This document shows, piece by piece, positions 1-8,009 of a stretch of DNA of 59,539 bases. The translations under genes and the position numbers were made by a program. The notes beneath the pieces were generated by a model. It made no database searches. It worked only from the letters and a program-made list of their open reading frames with translations, and was not told the DNA's origin. This stretch comes from an uncultured Lachnospiraceae bacterium (GTDB lineage Bacteria > Bacillota > Clostridia > Lachnospirales > Lachnospiraceae), in contig CANOEC010000025.1 of assembly GCA_947564735.1 (NCBI GenBank), positions 1 through 59,539 on the forward strand, given 5' to 3'. Every line of letters starts with the position of its first letter. Position 1 is the first letter of the stretch.

Positions 1-58
1 CTCAAAATTCAGTATTTATCAGCATTTATGACCTAGTCAGCAGACACTAATTAAAGAA

Positions 59-538
59 GTGGTTGGACAAAGCGATAGCAGTCAGGTTATTATTTCCACA
101 CATGATCCGATTGTGATTGGAGGTCTTAATAAAGAAGCTGTTGTCATCTTTGATCGAACTGCTGAGGGGACGTCTGTTAGGATGCCCGGAGTCAATCCAA
201 AAGGTATGGGCGTAGCAGGATTGCTTACGAGCGATTTGTTTGGTCTTCCCACAACGCTTGACCCAGAAACGCAGGATGAATTAGATAGAAAACGACAATT
301 GCAATTTAAGGAAAACCGTACTCCCGAAGAAAATGTTGAACTTTCACATCTCACACAGGAATTGGAAAAGCTGGGATTTACCAGAACGACACGCGACCCT
401 ATGTATGATAAATATATTGAACGGTTGTTCTCCAGACCGGAATTTCAGGAGAAACCCATTACAGATAAAGAAAGACAAGAAATGTTAGAATTAACTGATG
501 ATATTTTGGCAGAAATTCTGGAAGAGGAAAACAAATGA
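59..538 (+). CDS. C-terminal part of a Septu/retron-type (PtuA-like) ATPase, probably broken upstream
   Basis: Only the C-terminal end of an ABC/SMC-like ATPase is present. The segment around residues 10-25 reads SQVIISTHDPIVIGGL, a D-loop/H-loop region with the switch histidine, followed by the family-typical NPKGMGVAGLLTSDLFGLPTTLD and a charged C-terminal helix. A GTG at 59 is the first possible start, but the frame is open back to 32 and encodes SQQTLIKEVV, which belongs to the same domain. Frame 1 of bases 1-28 encodes IQYLSAFM, which looks like the preceding stretch of the same protein, so a frameshift near base 30 is likely. The next gene overlaps by 4 bp and encodes an HNH protein, the PtuA-PtuB arrangement of Septu defence. 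Whether a retron reverse transcriptase lies upstream is outside the window. Confidence 0.6.
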   Translation: MVGQSDSSQVIISTHDPIVIGGLNKEAVVIFDRTAEGTSVRMPGVNPKGMGVAGLLTSDLFGLPTTLDPETQDELDRKRQLQFKENRTPEENVELSHLTQELEKLGFTRTTRDPMYDKYIERLFSRPEFQEKPITDKERQEMLELTDDILAEILEEENK

Positions 539-1359
539 TATTTATTGATTTATTTGGAAATCCGCCATCACAAGAGTTGATTGATGAGGGGACGAAACTT
601 ACAAAGCAGCTAATGGGGCTTCCGCCGGGTAAACGGAATGACTTTATTGATAAGCATGACAATTACTGGGGAAAATTAAAAGCACACTATGCAGGGTTAT
701 CACATAATAAATGTTGGTATACGGAAGCGAGAGAAAAGGCTTCGCATTATCATATGGATCACTTTCGCCCTAAAAAGAGTGTCACTGCACTTAATCCGAA
801 AGAGGTTTCGGATATTAAAACAACAAATAGTGGAGAAGCATATTGGTGGTTGGTATTTGATTGGAAGAATTATCGTTTATCAGCATCGATTCCTAATACA
901 AGTAAAGGTTCATATTTTCCTTTGAAGGATGGGACTTATGCAATAAAACAAGGGGAAGATCCAAGCAGAGAATGGTGTGGGTTACTTGATCCGACGGACG
1001 AATATGATGTTTCCCTGATTGCATTTGGCATAGATGGAAAAGTATGTCCATCTTGTGCAGATGCTGACTGCTGGGATGCCATACGAGTGTACTTATCTGT
1101 CAAGGTTTTTAATTTGGATGAGATATCACTGGTTGATGCCCGTAAAGAGATACAGAAATCGTGTAAGACCAAAATTGAATTGATTAAAAATGCGCAAAGA
1201 GAATATGCTGAAACACATTCTTTGGTTTTTAGAGATATGCTGAAAAAGAACATAAAAGAATTAAGAGATATGACCAAACCGACAGCTGAATTCTCTGCTG
1301 TTGCCCGCAATTACATAAGAAATGATACGGAGGAGTTTATTCGAAATATTGCTTGTTAG
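535..1359 (+). CDS. PtuB-like HNH endonuclease of a Septu/retron-type defence pair
   Basis: A 274-residue protein. Residues 62-85 carry CWYTEAREKASHYHMDHFRPKK, which resembles the Cys-Tyr plus HxDHFRPKK signature of the HNH family found next to Septu and retron ATPases (retron-associated HNH, PtuB). A second Cys group (KVCPSCADADCW, about residue 166) may help bind zinc. The start ATG overlaps the ATPase stop by 4 bp, typical of translational coupling. In characterised Septu systems the ATPase and HNH protein form one complex that cuts nucleic acid during phage infection; that role is inferred here. Because the ATPase seems frameshifted, the pair may be inactive in this strain. Confidence 0.7.
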   Translation: MIFIDLFGNPPSQELIDEGTKLTKQLMGLPPGKRNDFIDKHDNYWGKLKAHYAGLSHNKCWYTEAREKASHYHMDHFRPKKSVTALNPKEVSDIKTTNSGEAYWWLVFDWKNYRLSASIPNTSKGSYFPLKDGTYAIKQGEDPSREWCGLLDPTDEYDVSLIAFGIDGKVCPSCADADCWDAIRVYLSVKVFNLDEISLVDARKEIQKSCKTKIELIKNAQREYAETHSLVFRDMLKKNIKELRDMTKPTAEFSAVARNYIRNDTEEFIRNIAC

Positions 1360-1625
1360 GTACGAGGATAAAAATAAAATCTATTATGCTGTTTGTGGAC
1401 AGTTTGTATCTGGATATCAGGATTTTTATTGTACGTCAGGTAGAAGGAGAACAGACGATGAGATGAAGGATTAGTTAAGACACTTAAGCTGTATTCCAGC
1501 AATGGTTAAAAAACTTTAAGATAATAGTAGTATCTCGTTTTTTCTACAGTTTGACAAAACATAGCAATTTAAGACAGGAAAAGGAGAATCAGCGTCCATA
1601 TACTAGATGGCAGGAGGGATACTAT
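1360..1625 (+). other. Non-coding gap with a short degenerate reading frame
   Basis: No full gene is visible. Bases 1361-1474 are open in one frame and encode a protein-like 37-residue stretch (YEDKNKIYYAVCGQFVSGYQ and onward) ending at TAG with no start codon, which looks like the tail of a lost gene. The remainder holds a TTG at 1551 that could extend the AraC gene upstream, but the AGGAGGG at 1612-1618 favours the ATG at 1626. Confidence 0.3.
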
Positions 1626-2483
1626 ATGGAATGGATATATTCAATCAACAAAGCGATCGCGTATATGGAAGAGCATATGACGGAGGATGTTTCACTTTGT
1701 GATATTGCGGCGAGTGTCAATATTTCTCCATTCCATTTTCAGCGAGCGTTTAGCATGATGGCTGGAATGACGCCGGCGGAATATATGAGAAAAAGGCGGC
1801 TTTCTTTGGCAGGTTCTGAACTTGCAGGGGGCAGTGTAAAAGTGATAGATATTGCTTTGCAATATGGATATGATACCCCGGAAAGTTTTTCTAAAGCTTT
1901 TTCAAGATTTCATGGGGTTACGCCCCAGCAGGCGAAAAGTGGGTGTGCCTTAAATTTTTTCAATAGATTGTCCCTCAAGATGATTATTGAAGGAGGCAGT
2001 ACGATGAATTATACGATTGAAAAATGGGAGGCAATGGATTTACTAGTCCATACCACAAAAGTTCAGCCGGAAACCAGTGACAGTGAAATCCCTAAATTTT
2101 GGGATGAATATTTTGCAAATGAGAAATACAGTAAAGTTCCCGGTTATCTTGGAGTATGCGCCCAGCAAAAGACAGATGACGGTGCTTTTATATATGGCAT
2201 CGGATGTAAAGCCAGTGACGTGGATGGAGTTCCGGAGGGGTTTGAACTTCTGCATATACCGGAATATGAATGGGTGGTATTTAAATGTGTCGGACCATCG
2301 CCGGATGCAATCCAGAAGGTGTGGGATCAAATCTATCGTGAGTGGCTGCCAACGACGGAATATGAAATCGTCCAAGAGTATGATATCGAGAATTACTTAC
2401 CGGGGGACCCAAGTTCTGCAGATTATGTCAGTGAGATATGTATTCCCATAAAAAGGGGAAGTGGTAACGCTTCTCATGCATAA
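1626..2483 (+). CDS. AraC-family regulator with GyrI-like effector domain
   Basis: A 285-residue one-component regulator. Residues 1-105 form the double helix-turn-helix: first helix pair VSLCDIAASVNISPFHFQRAF, second GGSVKVIDIALQYGYDTPES with the signature FSKAFSRFHGVTPQQAK. Residues about 118-285 (MNYTIEKWEAMDLLVHT to ICIPIKRGSG) form a GyrI-like/AraC effector-binding fold, as in Rob or SoxS-related multidrug sensors, so it probably binds a hydrophobic small molecule. The ATG at 1626 follows AGGAGGG with 7-nt spacing; an upstream TTG at 1551 lacks such a site. The downstream helicase has its own promoter, so the two are probably separate units. Targets are not identifiable. Confidence 0.88.
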   Translation: MEWIYSINKAIAYMEEHMTEDVSLCDIAASVNISPFHFQRAFSMMAGMTPAEYMRKRRLSLAGSELAGGSVKVIDIALQYGYDTPESFSKAFSRFHGVTPQQAKSGCALNFFNRLSLKMIIEGGSTMNYTIEKWEAMDLLVHTTKVQPETSDSEIPKFWDEYFANEKYSKVPGYLGVCAQQKTDDGAFIYGIGCKASDVDGVPEGFELLHIPEYEWVVFKCVGPSPDAIQKVWDQIYREWLPTTEYEIVQEYDIENYLPGDPSSADYVSEICIPIKRGSGNASHA

Positions 2484-2506
2484 ATTTACGCCATTTAAAA
2501 GTTTTG

Positions 2507-2535
2507 TTGACTTTTCATTTTGTGCTTGCTAGTAT
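2507..2535 (+). promoter_or_regulatory. Sigma-A type promoter for the helicase-nuclease leader
   Basis: TTGACT (2507-2512), a 17-nt spacer and TAGTAT (2530-2535) form a near-consensus promoter. It lies 24 bp after the AraC stop and predicts a leader of about 120 nt before the helicase start at 2662. Confidence 0.7.
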
Positions 2536-2605
2536 GTATATATAAAGATAGTTTAGTGCTGATTGATATGTGATTACGGTATATCAATAGTCAGGATGAG
2601 AATAT

Positions 2606-2640
2606 AGTCCTTTACCGGAAGGTGGAGGACTTTTTACTTT
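2606..2640 (+). terminator. Intrinsic terminator/attenuator inside the helicase leader
   Basis: An 11-bp stem (AGTCCTTTACC, loop GGAA, GGTGGAGGACT, with two G-T pairs) is followed by TTTTACTTT. It lies between the promoter at 2507-2535 and the gene start at 2662, so transcripts would end near 2640 unless antitermination occurs. A second hairpin (ATTGATAT 2562-2569 with ATATCAAT 2581-2588) precedes it. It could also simply end AraC readthrough. Confidence 0.65.
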
Positions 2641-2661
2641 AGCGCAGGCGGAGACAAACAG

Positions 2662-5403
2662 ATGAACACAAGATATTATATGGTTATCATTAAGGATCAA
2701 ATTAAGACATCGGAGGTAATGTCATGCCGATATAACGCAGATACTCAGAAATGGGATGTTAAATTTAAAAATGGCAGAACATATTCCTATGCATTTGAGA
2801 ATGTGAAAAAATTGACGGAGCCAACCGTTTTAAATCCGCAAATGTACCATATTGGCAGAGAGGGACGTCAGTTCGCTTATGTAACAGCAATCTATGAATT
2901 TAGCAATAAAAATGATAAAGATGATTGCTACTGGCATATTTGCTTTGGCGATGGAAGTGAAAGAGATTATTGTAAAAAAGACTTAGATATTATGGAGTCG
3001 GTTTTAAGCCAGAGGCAGTCTGCAAATGTGTTTGAATATATCAGAGAAATCGCCGGGTTAAGTGATATTAGAAATGAAGAGACTGGCGAAAAGCTATTGG
3101 CAAAAAAATTTGAGAAGATATCTTTTGTAAGCAGTCATGTGGCTTTGGCGAAATATTTAAATCCCTCTTTGCTGAAAAGTTCTGAAGGGACGCAGGAATA
3201 TATACCTATTTTTCCATTTGGATGCAATAACAGTCAATATAAAGCTGTTAAAAATGCGATGGAAAACCAGATTAGTGTGATTCAGGGACCACCCGGGACC
3301 GGCAAGACGCAAACAATTCTAAATATCATTGCAAATATACTGATACAAGGGAAAACAGTTCAGATTGTTTCTAATAACAATTCGGCGACGGAAAACGTAT
3401 ATGAGAAATTATCGTCAGCAAAATATGGGTTAGGTTTTGTTGCCGCGGCATTGGGGAGCGCTAAAAACAAAAAAGTATTTATTGAGAGTCAGAGTACGAA
3501 TTACCCGGAATTTTCATCATGGAAAATAGAAGAAGATAAAGATGCTCTATTGAAAGAGATATTGGAGCAGTCTGTTCAGCTCAAAACAGTTTTTGATAAA
3601 AAAGAGCAATTGGCAGGTTTAAGGCAGGAACTTTCGCAGTTAGTTACTGAGCTGGATTATTTTAAGGTATATGTCGAGGAGTCTGATGTTGATTTAGAAC
3701 ATCAGTATTTTAAGAAGAAACTTTCTTCAAAGCAATGGATGACGCTGTGGCAGGAATGCCAGACGATATCGGAAGAGAAAAAGTCAATAAGCTTTCTGTT
3801 TAAAATGAGAGCTTTTATAAAATATGGGATAACGGATTGGAATTTTTACCGACAGGATATTTCAAAGATAATCACAATATTTCAGGCGATGTATTATGAC
3901 ACAAAGCAGGAGGAACTGTCTGCTGAGATTGAAGAAACAGAAAAATATTTAAACAGTGTTAGCAAAGATTTGCTCGCGGATTTAGTGAATCAGTCAATGG
4001 TGCTCTTAAAAGATACACTGGCTGGAAAGTATGGGAATCAAAACGTGCGCAGAATATTTAGTGAAGACAGTCTGTGGAAAGAGCCCTATGATTTCTTGGC
4101 GGAATATCCGGTTATCTTAAGCACGACATTTTCGTCAACAAGCAGTTTAAGCTCAGAAGTGGTGTATGATTATCTCATCATGGACGAAGCGTCGCAGGTA
4201 GATATTGCAACGGGTGCACTGGCGCTTTCCTGCGCAAGAAATGTTGTGATTGTAGGAGATACCAAACAGCTTCCAAATGTTGTTACGGATGAAATTAAGG
4301 CTAAGGCAAAAGCCATCTTTGATTGTTATCAAGTGAATGAGGGGTATCAGTATACGAAGAGCTTTTTACAGTCTATACTGGACGTTATGCCAAATGCTGC
4401 GCAGACATTGTTAAGGGAACATTATAGGTGTCATCCCAAAATAATCGACTTTTGCAACCAGAAATTTTATCGTGGTGAGTTGATTATCATGACAACGGAT
4501 AAAGGCGAAGAGGATGTTTTGTCGGTGGTAAAAACGGTGGCTGGAAATCATGAACGGAACCATTACAGCCAGCGCCAGATAGATGTCATTAAAAATGAAA
4601 TTATACCGAAATATGTTTCAAATCCGGAAGAAACCGGGATCATAGCACCATATAAAAATCAAGTGGAGGCTTTGGGCAGAGAGATTAAGGACATAGATGC
4701 AGCGACGGTACATAAATTTCAAGGCAAAGAAAAAGAGTGCATCATTATCTCCACGGTAGATGATGAGATTTCAGATTTTGCGGATGACCCGTATTTAATC
4801 AATGTTGCTGTTTCAAGAGCAAAAAAGAAGCTGATGCTGGTAGTAACTGGAAACGAACAGGTTAAAGAACGCAATATAACAGATTTAATAGATTACATTC
4901 AATATAATAATTTCGAGGTTGCCGATAGTCAGATTTATTCCATTTTTGATTATCTTTATAAGCAGTATACTGAGGAGAGAAAGGCATATCTGCAGAAACA
5001 TAAAAAGATATCAGAATATGATTCGGAAAATTTAATGTATGCACTGATAGATGAAATTATTGCGGATAACAGGTATGCAAGCTTGGACGTTGTCTGCCAT
5101 TTTTCGTTGAATATGTTGATTAAGAATCCGAAATTGCTAAATGAACAGGAATGTAAATATGCAATGAATCCGGCTACGCACTTGGACTTCCTAATCTATA
5201 ACAGAATTAGCAAAAAACCGGTGTTGGCAATTGAAGTTGACGGATATCAATATCATAAGAAGGATACGAAGCAGGGTTTTCGGGATTTCATGAAGAATCA
5301 TATATTGGAATTATATGGAATCCCTCTGCTCAGATTTCAGACAAATGGAAGCGGTGAAAAGGAAAAAATCGTAGAGGCGCTGGAAAAGGTGTATTTATCT
5401 TAG
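2662..5403 (+). CDS. Upf1/Dna2-like SF1 helicase with C-terminal PD-(D/E)XK-like nuclease domain
   Basis: A 913-residue protein. An N-terminal region of about 190 residues precedes the helicase core: Walker A GPPGTGKTQT near residue 210, a Gln-rich motif NSQYKAV just before it, Walker B LIMDEASQVD near 505, motif III VGDTKQLPN near 532, motifs V/VI HKFQGKEKE and NVAVSRAKKKL near 680-720. A coiled-coil insertion (about 295-440) splits the two RecA lobes, as in AAA_11/AAA_12 helicases. The last 70 residues contain HLDFLIYN...LAIEVDGYQYH, a Vsr/DUF2726-like restriction endonuclease fold with D...ExD. Such helicase-nuclease fusions are frequent in defence islands, so a role against foreign DNA or RNA is likely but inferred. 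Its transcript carries an attenuator-like leader. Confidence 0.85.
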   Translation: MNTRYYMVIIKDQIKTSEVMSCRYNADTQKWDVKFKNGRTYSYAFENVKKLTEPTVLNPQMYHIGREGRQFAYVTAIYEFSNKNDKDDCYWHICFGDGSERDYCKKDLDIMESVLSQRQSANVFEYIREIAGLSDIRNEETGEKLLAKKFEKISFVSSHVALAKYLNPSLLKSSEGTQEYIPIFPFGCNNSQYKAVKNAMENQISVIQGPPGTGKTQTILNIIANILIQGKTVQIVSNNNSATENVYEKLSSAKYGLGFVAAALGSAKNKKVFIESQSTNYPEFSSWKIEEDKDALLKEILEQSVQLKTVFDKKEQLAGLRQELSQLVTELDYFKVYVEESDVDLEHQYFKKKLSSKQWMTLWQECQTISEEKKSISFLFKMRAFIKYGITDWNFYRQDISKIITIFQAMYYDTKQEELSAEIEETEKYLNSVSKDLLADLVNQSMVLLKDTLAGKYGNQNVRRIFSEDSLWKEPYDFLAEYPVILSTTFSSTSSLSSEVVYDYLIMDEASQVDIATGALALSCARNVVIVGDTKQLPNVVTDEIKAKAKAIFDCYQVNEGYQYTKSFLQSILDVMPNAAQTLLREHYRCHPKIIDFCNQKFYRGELIIMTTDKGEEDVLSVVKTVAGNHERNHYSQRQIDVIKNEIIPKYVSNPEETGIIAPYKNQVEALGREIKDIDAATVHKFQGKEKECIIISTVDDEISDFADDPYLINVAVSRAKKKLMLVVTGNEQVKERNITDLIDYIQYNNFEVADSQIYSIFDYLYKQYTEERKAYLQKHKKISEYDSENLMYALIDEIIADNRYASLDVVCHFSLNMLIKNPKLLNEQECKYAMNPATHLDFLIYNRISKKPVLAIEVDGYQYHKKDTKQGFRDFMKNHILELYGIPLLRFQTNGSGEKEKIVEALEKVYLS

Positions 5404-5512
5404 GACATTGGAGAAAATTACTGTAAATTGAATGTTTAAAAGGGTTTTCATCTTTATTTCTTATGTGCTATGATGAATGAAACAAAAAAATAACAGATTG
5501 GAGAACGTGACA

Positions 5513-5863
5513 ATGCTATTTATACAATACCCCAGATGTACGACCTGCCAGAAGGCAAAGAAGTGGCTGGATGCACACAACATCACATATACGGAGCGTC
5601 ATATTGTGGAGAATCAGCCCTCCTATGACGAGTTAAAAGTGTGGTATGGGAAGAGCGGGCTACCGCTCAAGAGATTTTTTAATACCAGCGGGCTTATGTA
5701 TAAGGACATGCAGCTTAAGGACAAGCTTCCTACAATGGATGAGGAAGAACAGCTGCGGCTTCTTGCAACCAATGGAATGCTGGTGAAGCGTCCGCTGATT
5801 GTAGATGGGGATACTGTGCTTGTCGGATTCAAGGAAGCGGAGTGGACTGAGAAATTGCAATAA
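5513..5863 (+). CDS. ArsC/Spx-family thioredoxin-fold protein (YffB-like)
   Basis: A 116-residue arsenate-reductase-family protein. The N-terminus MLFIQYPRCTTCQKAKKWL contains the CxxC of the family, followed by the usual SYDELKVWY, SGLPLKRFFNTSG and LLATNGMLVKRPLIV blocks. These proteins are thiol-based reductases or transcription modulators; the substrate cannot be named. The ATG at 5513 follows GGAG with a good gap, and a TATGAT -10 at 5469-5474 would place the transcript start after an upstream ATG at 5477, so the shorter form is preferred. The ABM monooxygenase follows by 49 bp and is probably co-transcribed. Confidence 0.85.
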   Translation: MLFIQYPRCTTCQKAKKWLDAHNITYTERHIVENQPSYDELKVWYGKSGLPLKRFFNTSGLMYKDMQLKDKLPTMDEEEQLRLLATNGMLVKRPLIVDGDTVLVGFKEAEWTEKLQ

Positions 5864-5912
5864 AAGATTGCATGAAACCGGAAAGGAAACGAAAAAGCAG
5901 GAGGAAAGCGGC

Positions 5913-6245
5913 ATGAGTATCATGGTGAATATTTATTATACCGGGACGGACGGCAATGCACGGAAGTTCGCGGAGGAAATGGAGCAAAGCGGGGCTGCTG
6001 CCCAAATCCGCAAGGAAGAAGGAAACCTGCGGTATGAATATTTCATTCCAATGGCAGAGCCGGAGACGATACTTTTGATTGACTGCTGGAGCGACCAAGC
6101 GGCTATTGACAGGCATCACGATTCTCCGATGATGGAGAAGATTGCGCAGCTTCGGGAGAAATATGATTTGCATATGAAGGTTGAGCGGTATGTGCCGGAC
6201 GAGGGCGGGGTACCGGAGGGAGACAATCGTTTTATTAAGGAGTAG
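5913..6245 (+). CDS. YgiN-like antibiotic biosynthesis monooxygenase (ABM) domain protein
   Basis: A 110-residue small dimeric alpha/beta-barrel protein. The pattern MVNIYYTGTDGNARKFAEEM..LRYEYFIPMAEPETILLIDCW.....DRHHDSPMMEKI matches YgiN/ABM quinol monooxygenases and related heme or quinone-handling proteins. The start follows AGGAGG with good spacing. Positioned behind an ArsC/Spx-like gene, it may belong to a stress-linked redox pair. The true substrate is unknown. Confidence 0.82.
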   Translation: MSIMVNIYYTGTDGNARKFAEEMEQSGAAAQIRKEEGNLRYEYFIPMAEPETILLIDCWSDQAAIDRHHDSPMMEKIAQLREKYDLHMKVERYVPDEGGVPEGDNRFIKE

Positions 6246-6371
6246 ATTGAAAAATAAGCTTGATAGCTTATTTTTCAATCGGCAATTTGAGTCAGAGCCT
6301 CAAATGTGCCTTGAGCGCAGCCGAGAATTTGAGATTCTCGGCGCGATGTCATCGCAGTAAACTGCTCTGAC
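6245..6371. repeat. Structured intergenic element: 16-bp hairpin plus three-arm folded region
   Basis: Bases 6245-6260 and 6265-6280 form a perfect 16-bp inverted repeat with a TGAT loop, starting on the last base of the ABM stop codon. Then GTCAGAGC (6291-6298) pairs with GCTCTGAC (6364-6371) around three hairpins: 6299-6315, 6320-6342 (9 bp, GCCGAGAAT/ATTCTCGGC) and 6343-6355. The layout resembles a cloverleaf but lacks tRNA T-loop and D-loop sequence. The following GACATGGAGGAGTAGACTGG resembles the ends of the elements at 33056 and 35181. Confidence 0.55.
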
Positions 6372-6413
6372 ATGGAGGAGTAGACTGGAAACCGCAGGCA
6401 GTTTTATGAATGT

Positions 6414-6441
6414 AAAAGGGTCTCTCGGCGTTGAGAGACCC
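6414..6441 (-). terminator. Intrinsic terminator of the flavin reductase gene
   Basis: GGGTCTCTC (6418-6426) and GAGAGACCC (6433-6441) form a 9-bp perfect stem; on the minus strand it is followed by a T-run (AAAA at 6414-6417 on the plus strand). Confidence 0.8.
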
Positions 6442-6456
6442 TATAGGGTATCAGCA

Positions 6457-7023
6457 TTATTTTTTTAGCTGTAAGCCGTCTTTGAATGCTTCGCCTACTC
6501 TCTCGGTCACTTTGTAGTAACCATGTGTATAGGGGTCAAATGCGATTGCATTTACCAAAGACATATCAATCTTGTCATCAACGATAACGCTTTCGTCGGC
6601 TGTAACATTTACTACCTTACCGATAACGCCGCAGCCGTATGCTCCATCTTGATATTCAATGAACTCGCATTCTAAGCAGAGTGGAAACTCATTGATGATG
6701 GGTGCGTCCACGTGTTCCGATTTACTTGCAGAAAGACCGCTGTTCTCGAATTTGTCTGCAACTTGGTTGCCTGATTCGACGCCAAAATAATCTGCCTCAA
6801 CTACATGTGCGGCATCGGCGATGCTTACCGTAAAAGCGCCTCGTGCCTTAATATTTTTTACGGTTTTGTGCGTCTCAGTTAAATTAAGCGCCACATTGCC
6901 TCGCGCCTGCATCGTACCCCAAGCAGCGTTCATAACGTTAACGCTGCCGTCTTCATTGTAAGTCGCAATCATTAGAACCGGCATTGGGAAGATACCCTCT
7001 GTGATATTCACATTCTTTCTCAT
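6457..7023 (-). CDS. Flavin reductase-like domain protein (flavoredoxin family)
   Basis: A 188-residue FMN-binding split-barrel protein. The pattern FPMPVLMIATYNEDGSVNVMNAAWGTMQ...VALNLTETHKTVKNI...FTVSIADA matches the flavoredoxin/flavin reductase family, which binds FMN and moves electrons between NAD(P)H or ferredoxin and flavin. It is monocistronic with its own terminator and is divergent from the CMD/aldo-keto reductase genes. The divergent gap holds related AGTACTATC and AGATACTATC half-sites near 7107-7131 that could bind a regulator; no regulator gene sits nearby. Confidence 0.87.
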   Translation of the reverse strand: MRKNVNITEGIFPMPVLMIATYNEDGSVNVMNAAWGTMQARGNVALNLTETHKTVKNIKARGAFTVSIADAAHVVEADYFGVESGNQVADKFENSGLSASKSEHVDAPIINEFPLCLECEFIEYQDGAYGCGVIGKVVNVTADESVIVDDKIDMSLVNAIAFDPYTHGYYKVTERVGEAFKDGLQLKK

Positions 7024-7225
7024 CGTAATAACCTCGCTTCTTGTTTGGGATTGACAGAACTTGTGTCCTTGTATATAACTGTAACAGGTAATTGAGAAAG
7101 TGCAAGTACTATCTTTGTGGATAGATACTATCGTTGGGGTAAGCGTAAGGTGATAAAGATTTATATTGTTATTATCAGAAAAGTTTTGATTGACGGGAAT
7201 TAGAAAAAAACAGGGAGGATTTTAG

Positions 7226-7915
7226 ATGAATTATTATGAAACCGATCCGGAGTTTACCAAGAGACTCGAACATTTTATTACAGAAGAAGTAGTGAATGAA
7301 CCGGAATTGGAGCTTCCGGATGTCACGCGCTATATGGCGGTTCTTGCTGCGCTGATAGGATGTCAGGGAACAGAGGTTTACCGGGAAGTACTTCTGAAAG
7401 CGCTGAATTATGGGATGACGCCGGTCATGGTAAAGGAGATTGTCTATCAGTCGGTGGACTATCTTGGGCTAGGAAGGGTCATGCCATTTTTGACGATAAC
7501 CAATGAGGTTTTTGCGGACTGCCAAGGGATAGATTTACCGCTTCCGCCGCAGGAAACTACGACGCTGGATGACAGACTGCAAAAAGGCATTGAGGCACAG
7601 GTAAAAATTTTCGGAGAACATATGGAAGAGGCGTGGAAGGCGGGGCATATCAATCGTTTCCTTGCATCCAATTGTTTTGGCGATTATTATACAAGACGCG
7701 GACTTGATTTGAAACAAAGAGAGATGATCACGTTTTGTTTTCTGGCGGCGCAGGGCGGCTGTGAGCCGCAGTTGATTGCTCATGCCAAGGGGAATATGAA
7801 CCTTGGAAACGATAAGGAGTTTCTCATCAGGGTTATCATGCAGTGTCTGCCTTATATCGGGTATCCGAGGAGTTTGAACGCAATCAGTTGTGTCAACAAG
7901 GCGGCGGAGGAATGA
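7226..7915 (+). CDS. Tandem carboxymuconolactone decarboxylase (CMD) family protein
   Basis: A 229-residue all-alpha protein with two CMD/AhpD-like halves: VTRYMAVLAALIGCQGTEVYREVLLKALNYGMTPVMVKEIVYQSVDYLG (about 32-80), and KQREMITFCFLAAQGGCEPQLIAHAKGNMNLGN (about 160-193). The AhpD-type CxxC peroxidase motif is absent, so a peroxiredoxin partner role is not supported. In Clostridia such genes often pair with Fe-S aldo/keto reductases, as here (94 bp gap). The start follows AGGGAGG. Substrate unknown. Confidence 0.83.
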   Translation: MNYYETDPEFTKRLEHFITEEVVNEPELELPDVTRYMAVLAALIGCQGTEVYREVLLKALNYGMTPVMVKEIVYQSVDYLGLGRVMPFLTITNEVFADCQGIDLPLPPQETTTLDDRLQKGIEAQVKIFGEHMEEAWKAGHINRFLASNCFGDYYTRRGLDLKQREMITFCFLAAQGGCEPQLIAHAKGNMNLGNDKEFLIRVIMQCLPYIGYPRSLNAISCVNKAAEE

Positions 7916-8009
7916 ATGGATGACTGCTGGAATGTATGTTGTCAAAGCAGAACATAGGTTGCTTATCTCATGGAGAGAAGCTTTCAAGAGTTGAAAGGAG
8001 GAAGACAAG

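Noticed and set aside
936-1310. Long minus-strand frames opposite the HNH gene and many similar frames elsewhere
   Set aside because: They are antisense shadows of genes with clear family motifs and lack ribosome sites.
1551-1625. TTG start extending the AraC protein by 25 residues
   Set aside because: No ribosome site before the TTG, while AGGAGGG precedes ATG 1626 and the family begins there.
6291-6371. Possible tRNA (cloverleaf-like fold)
   Set aside because: No T-loop GGTTCGAATCC-type sequence, no D-loop conservation and an 8-bp closing stem of the wrong sequence context.
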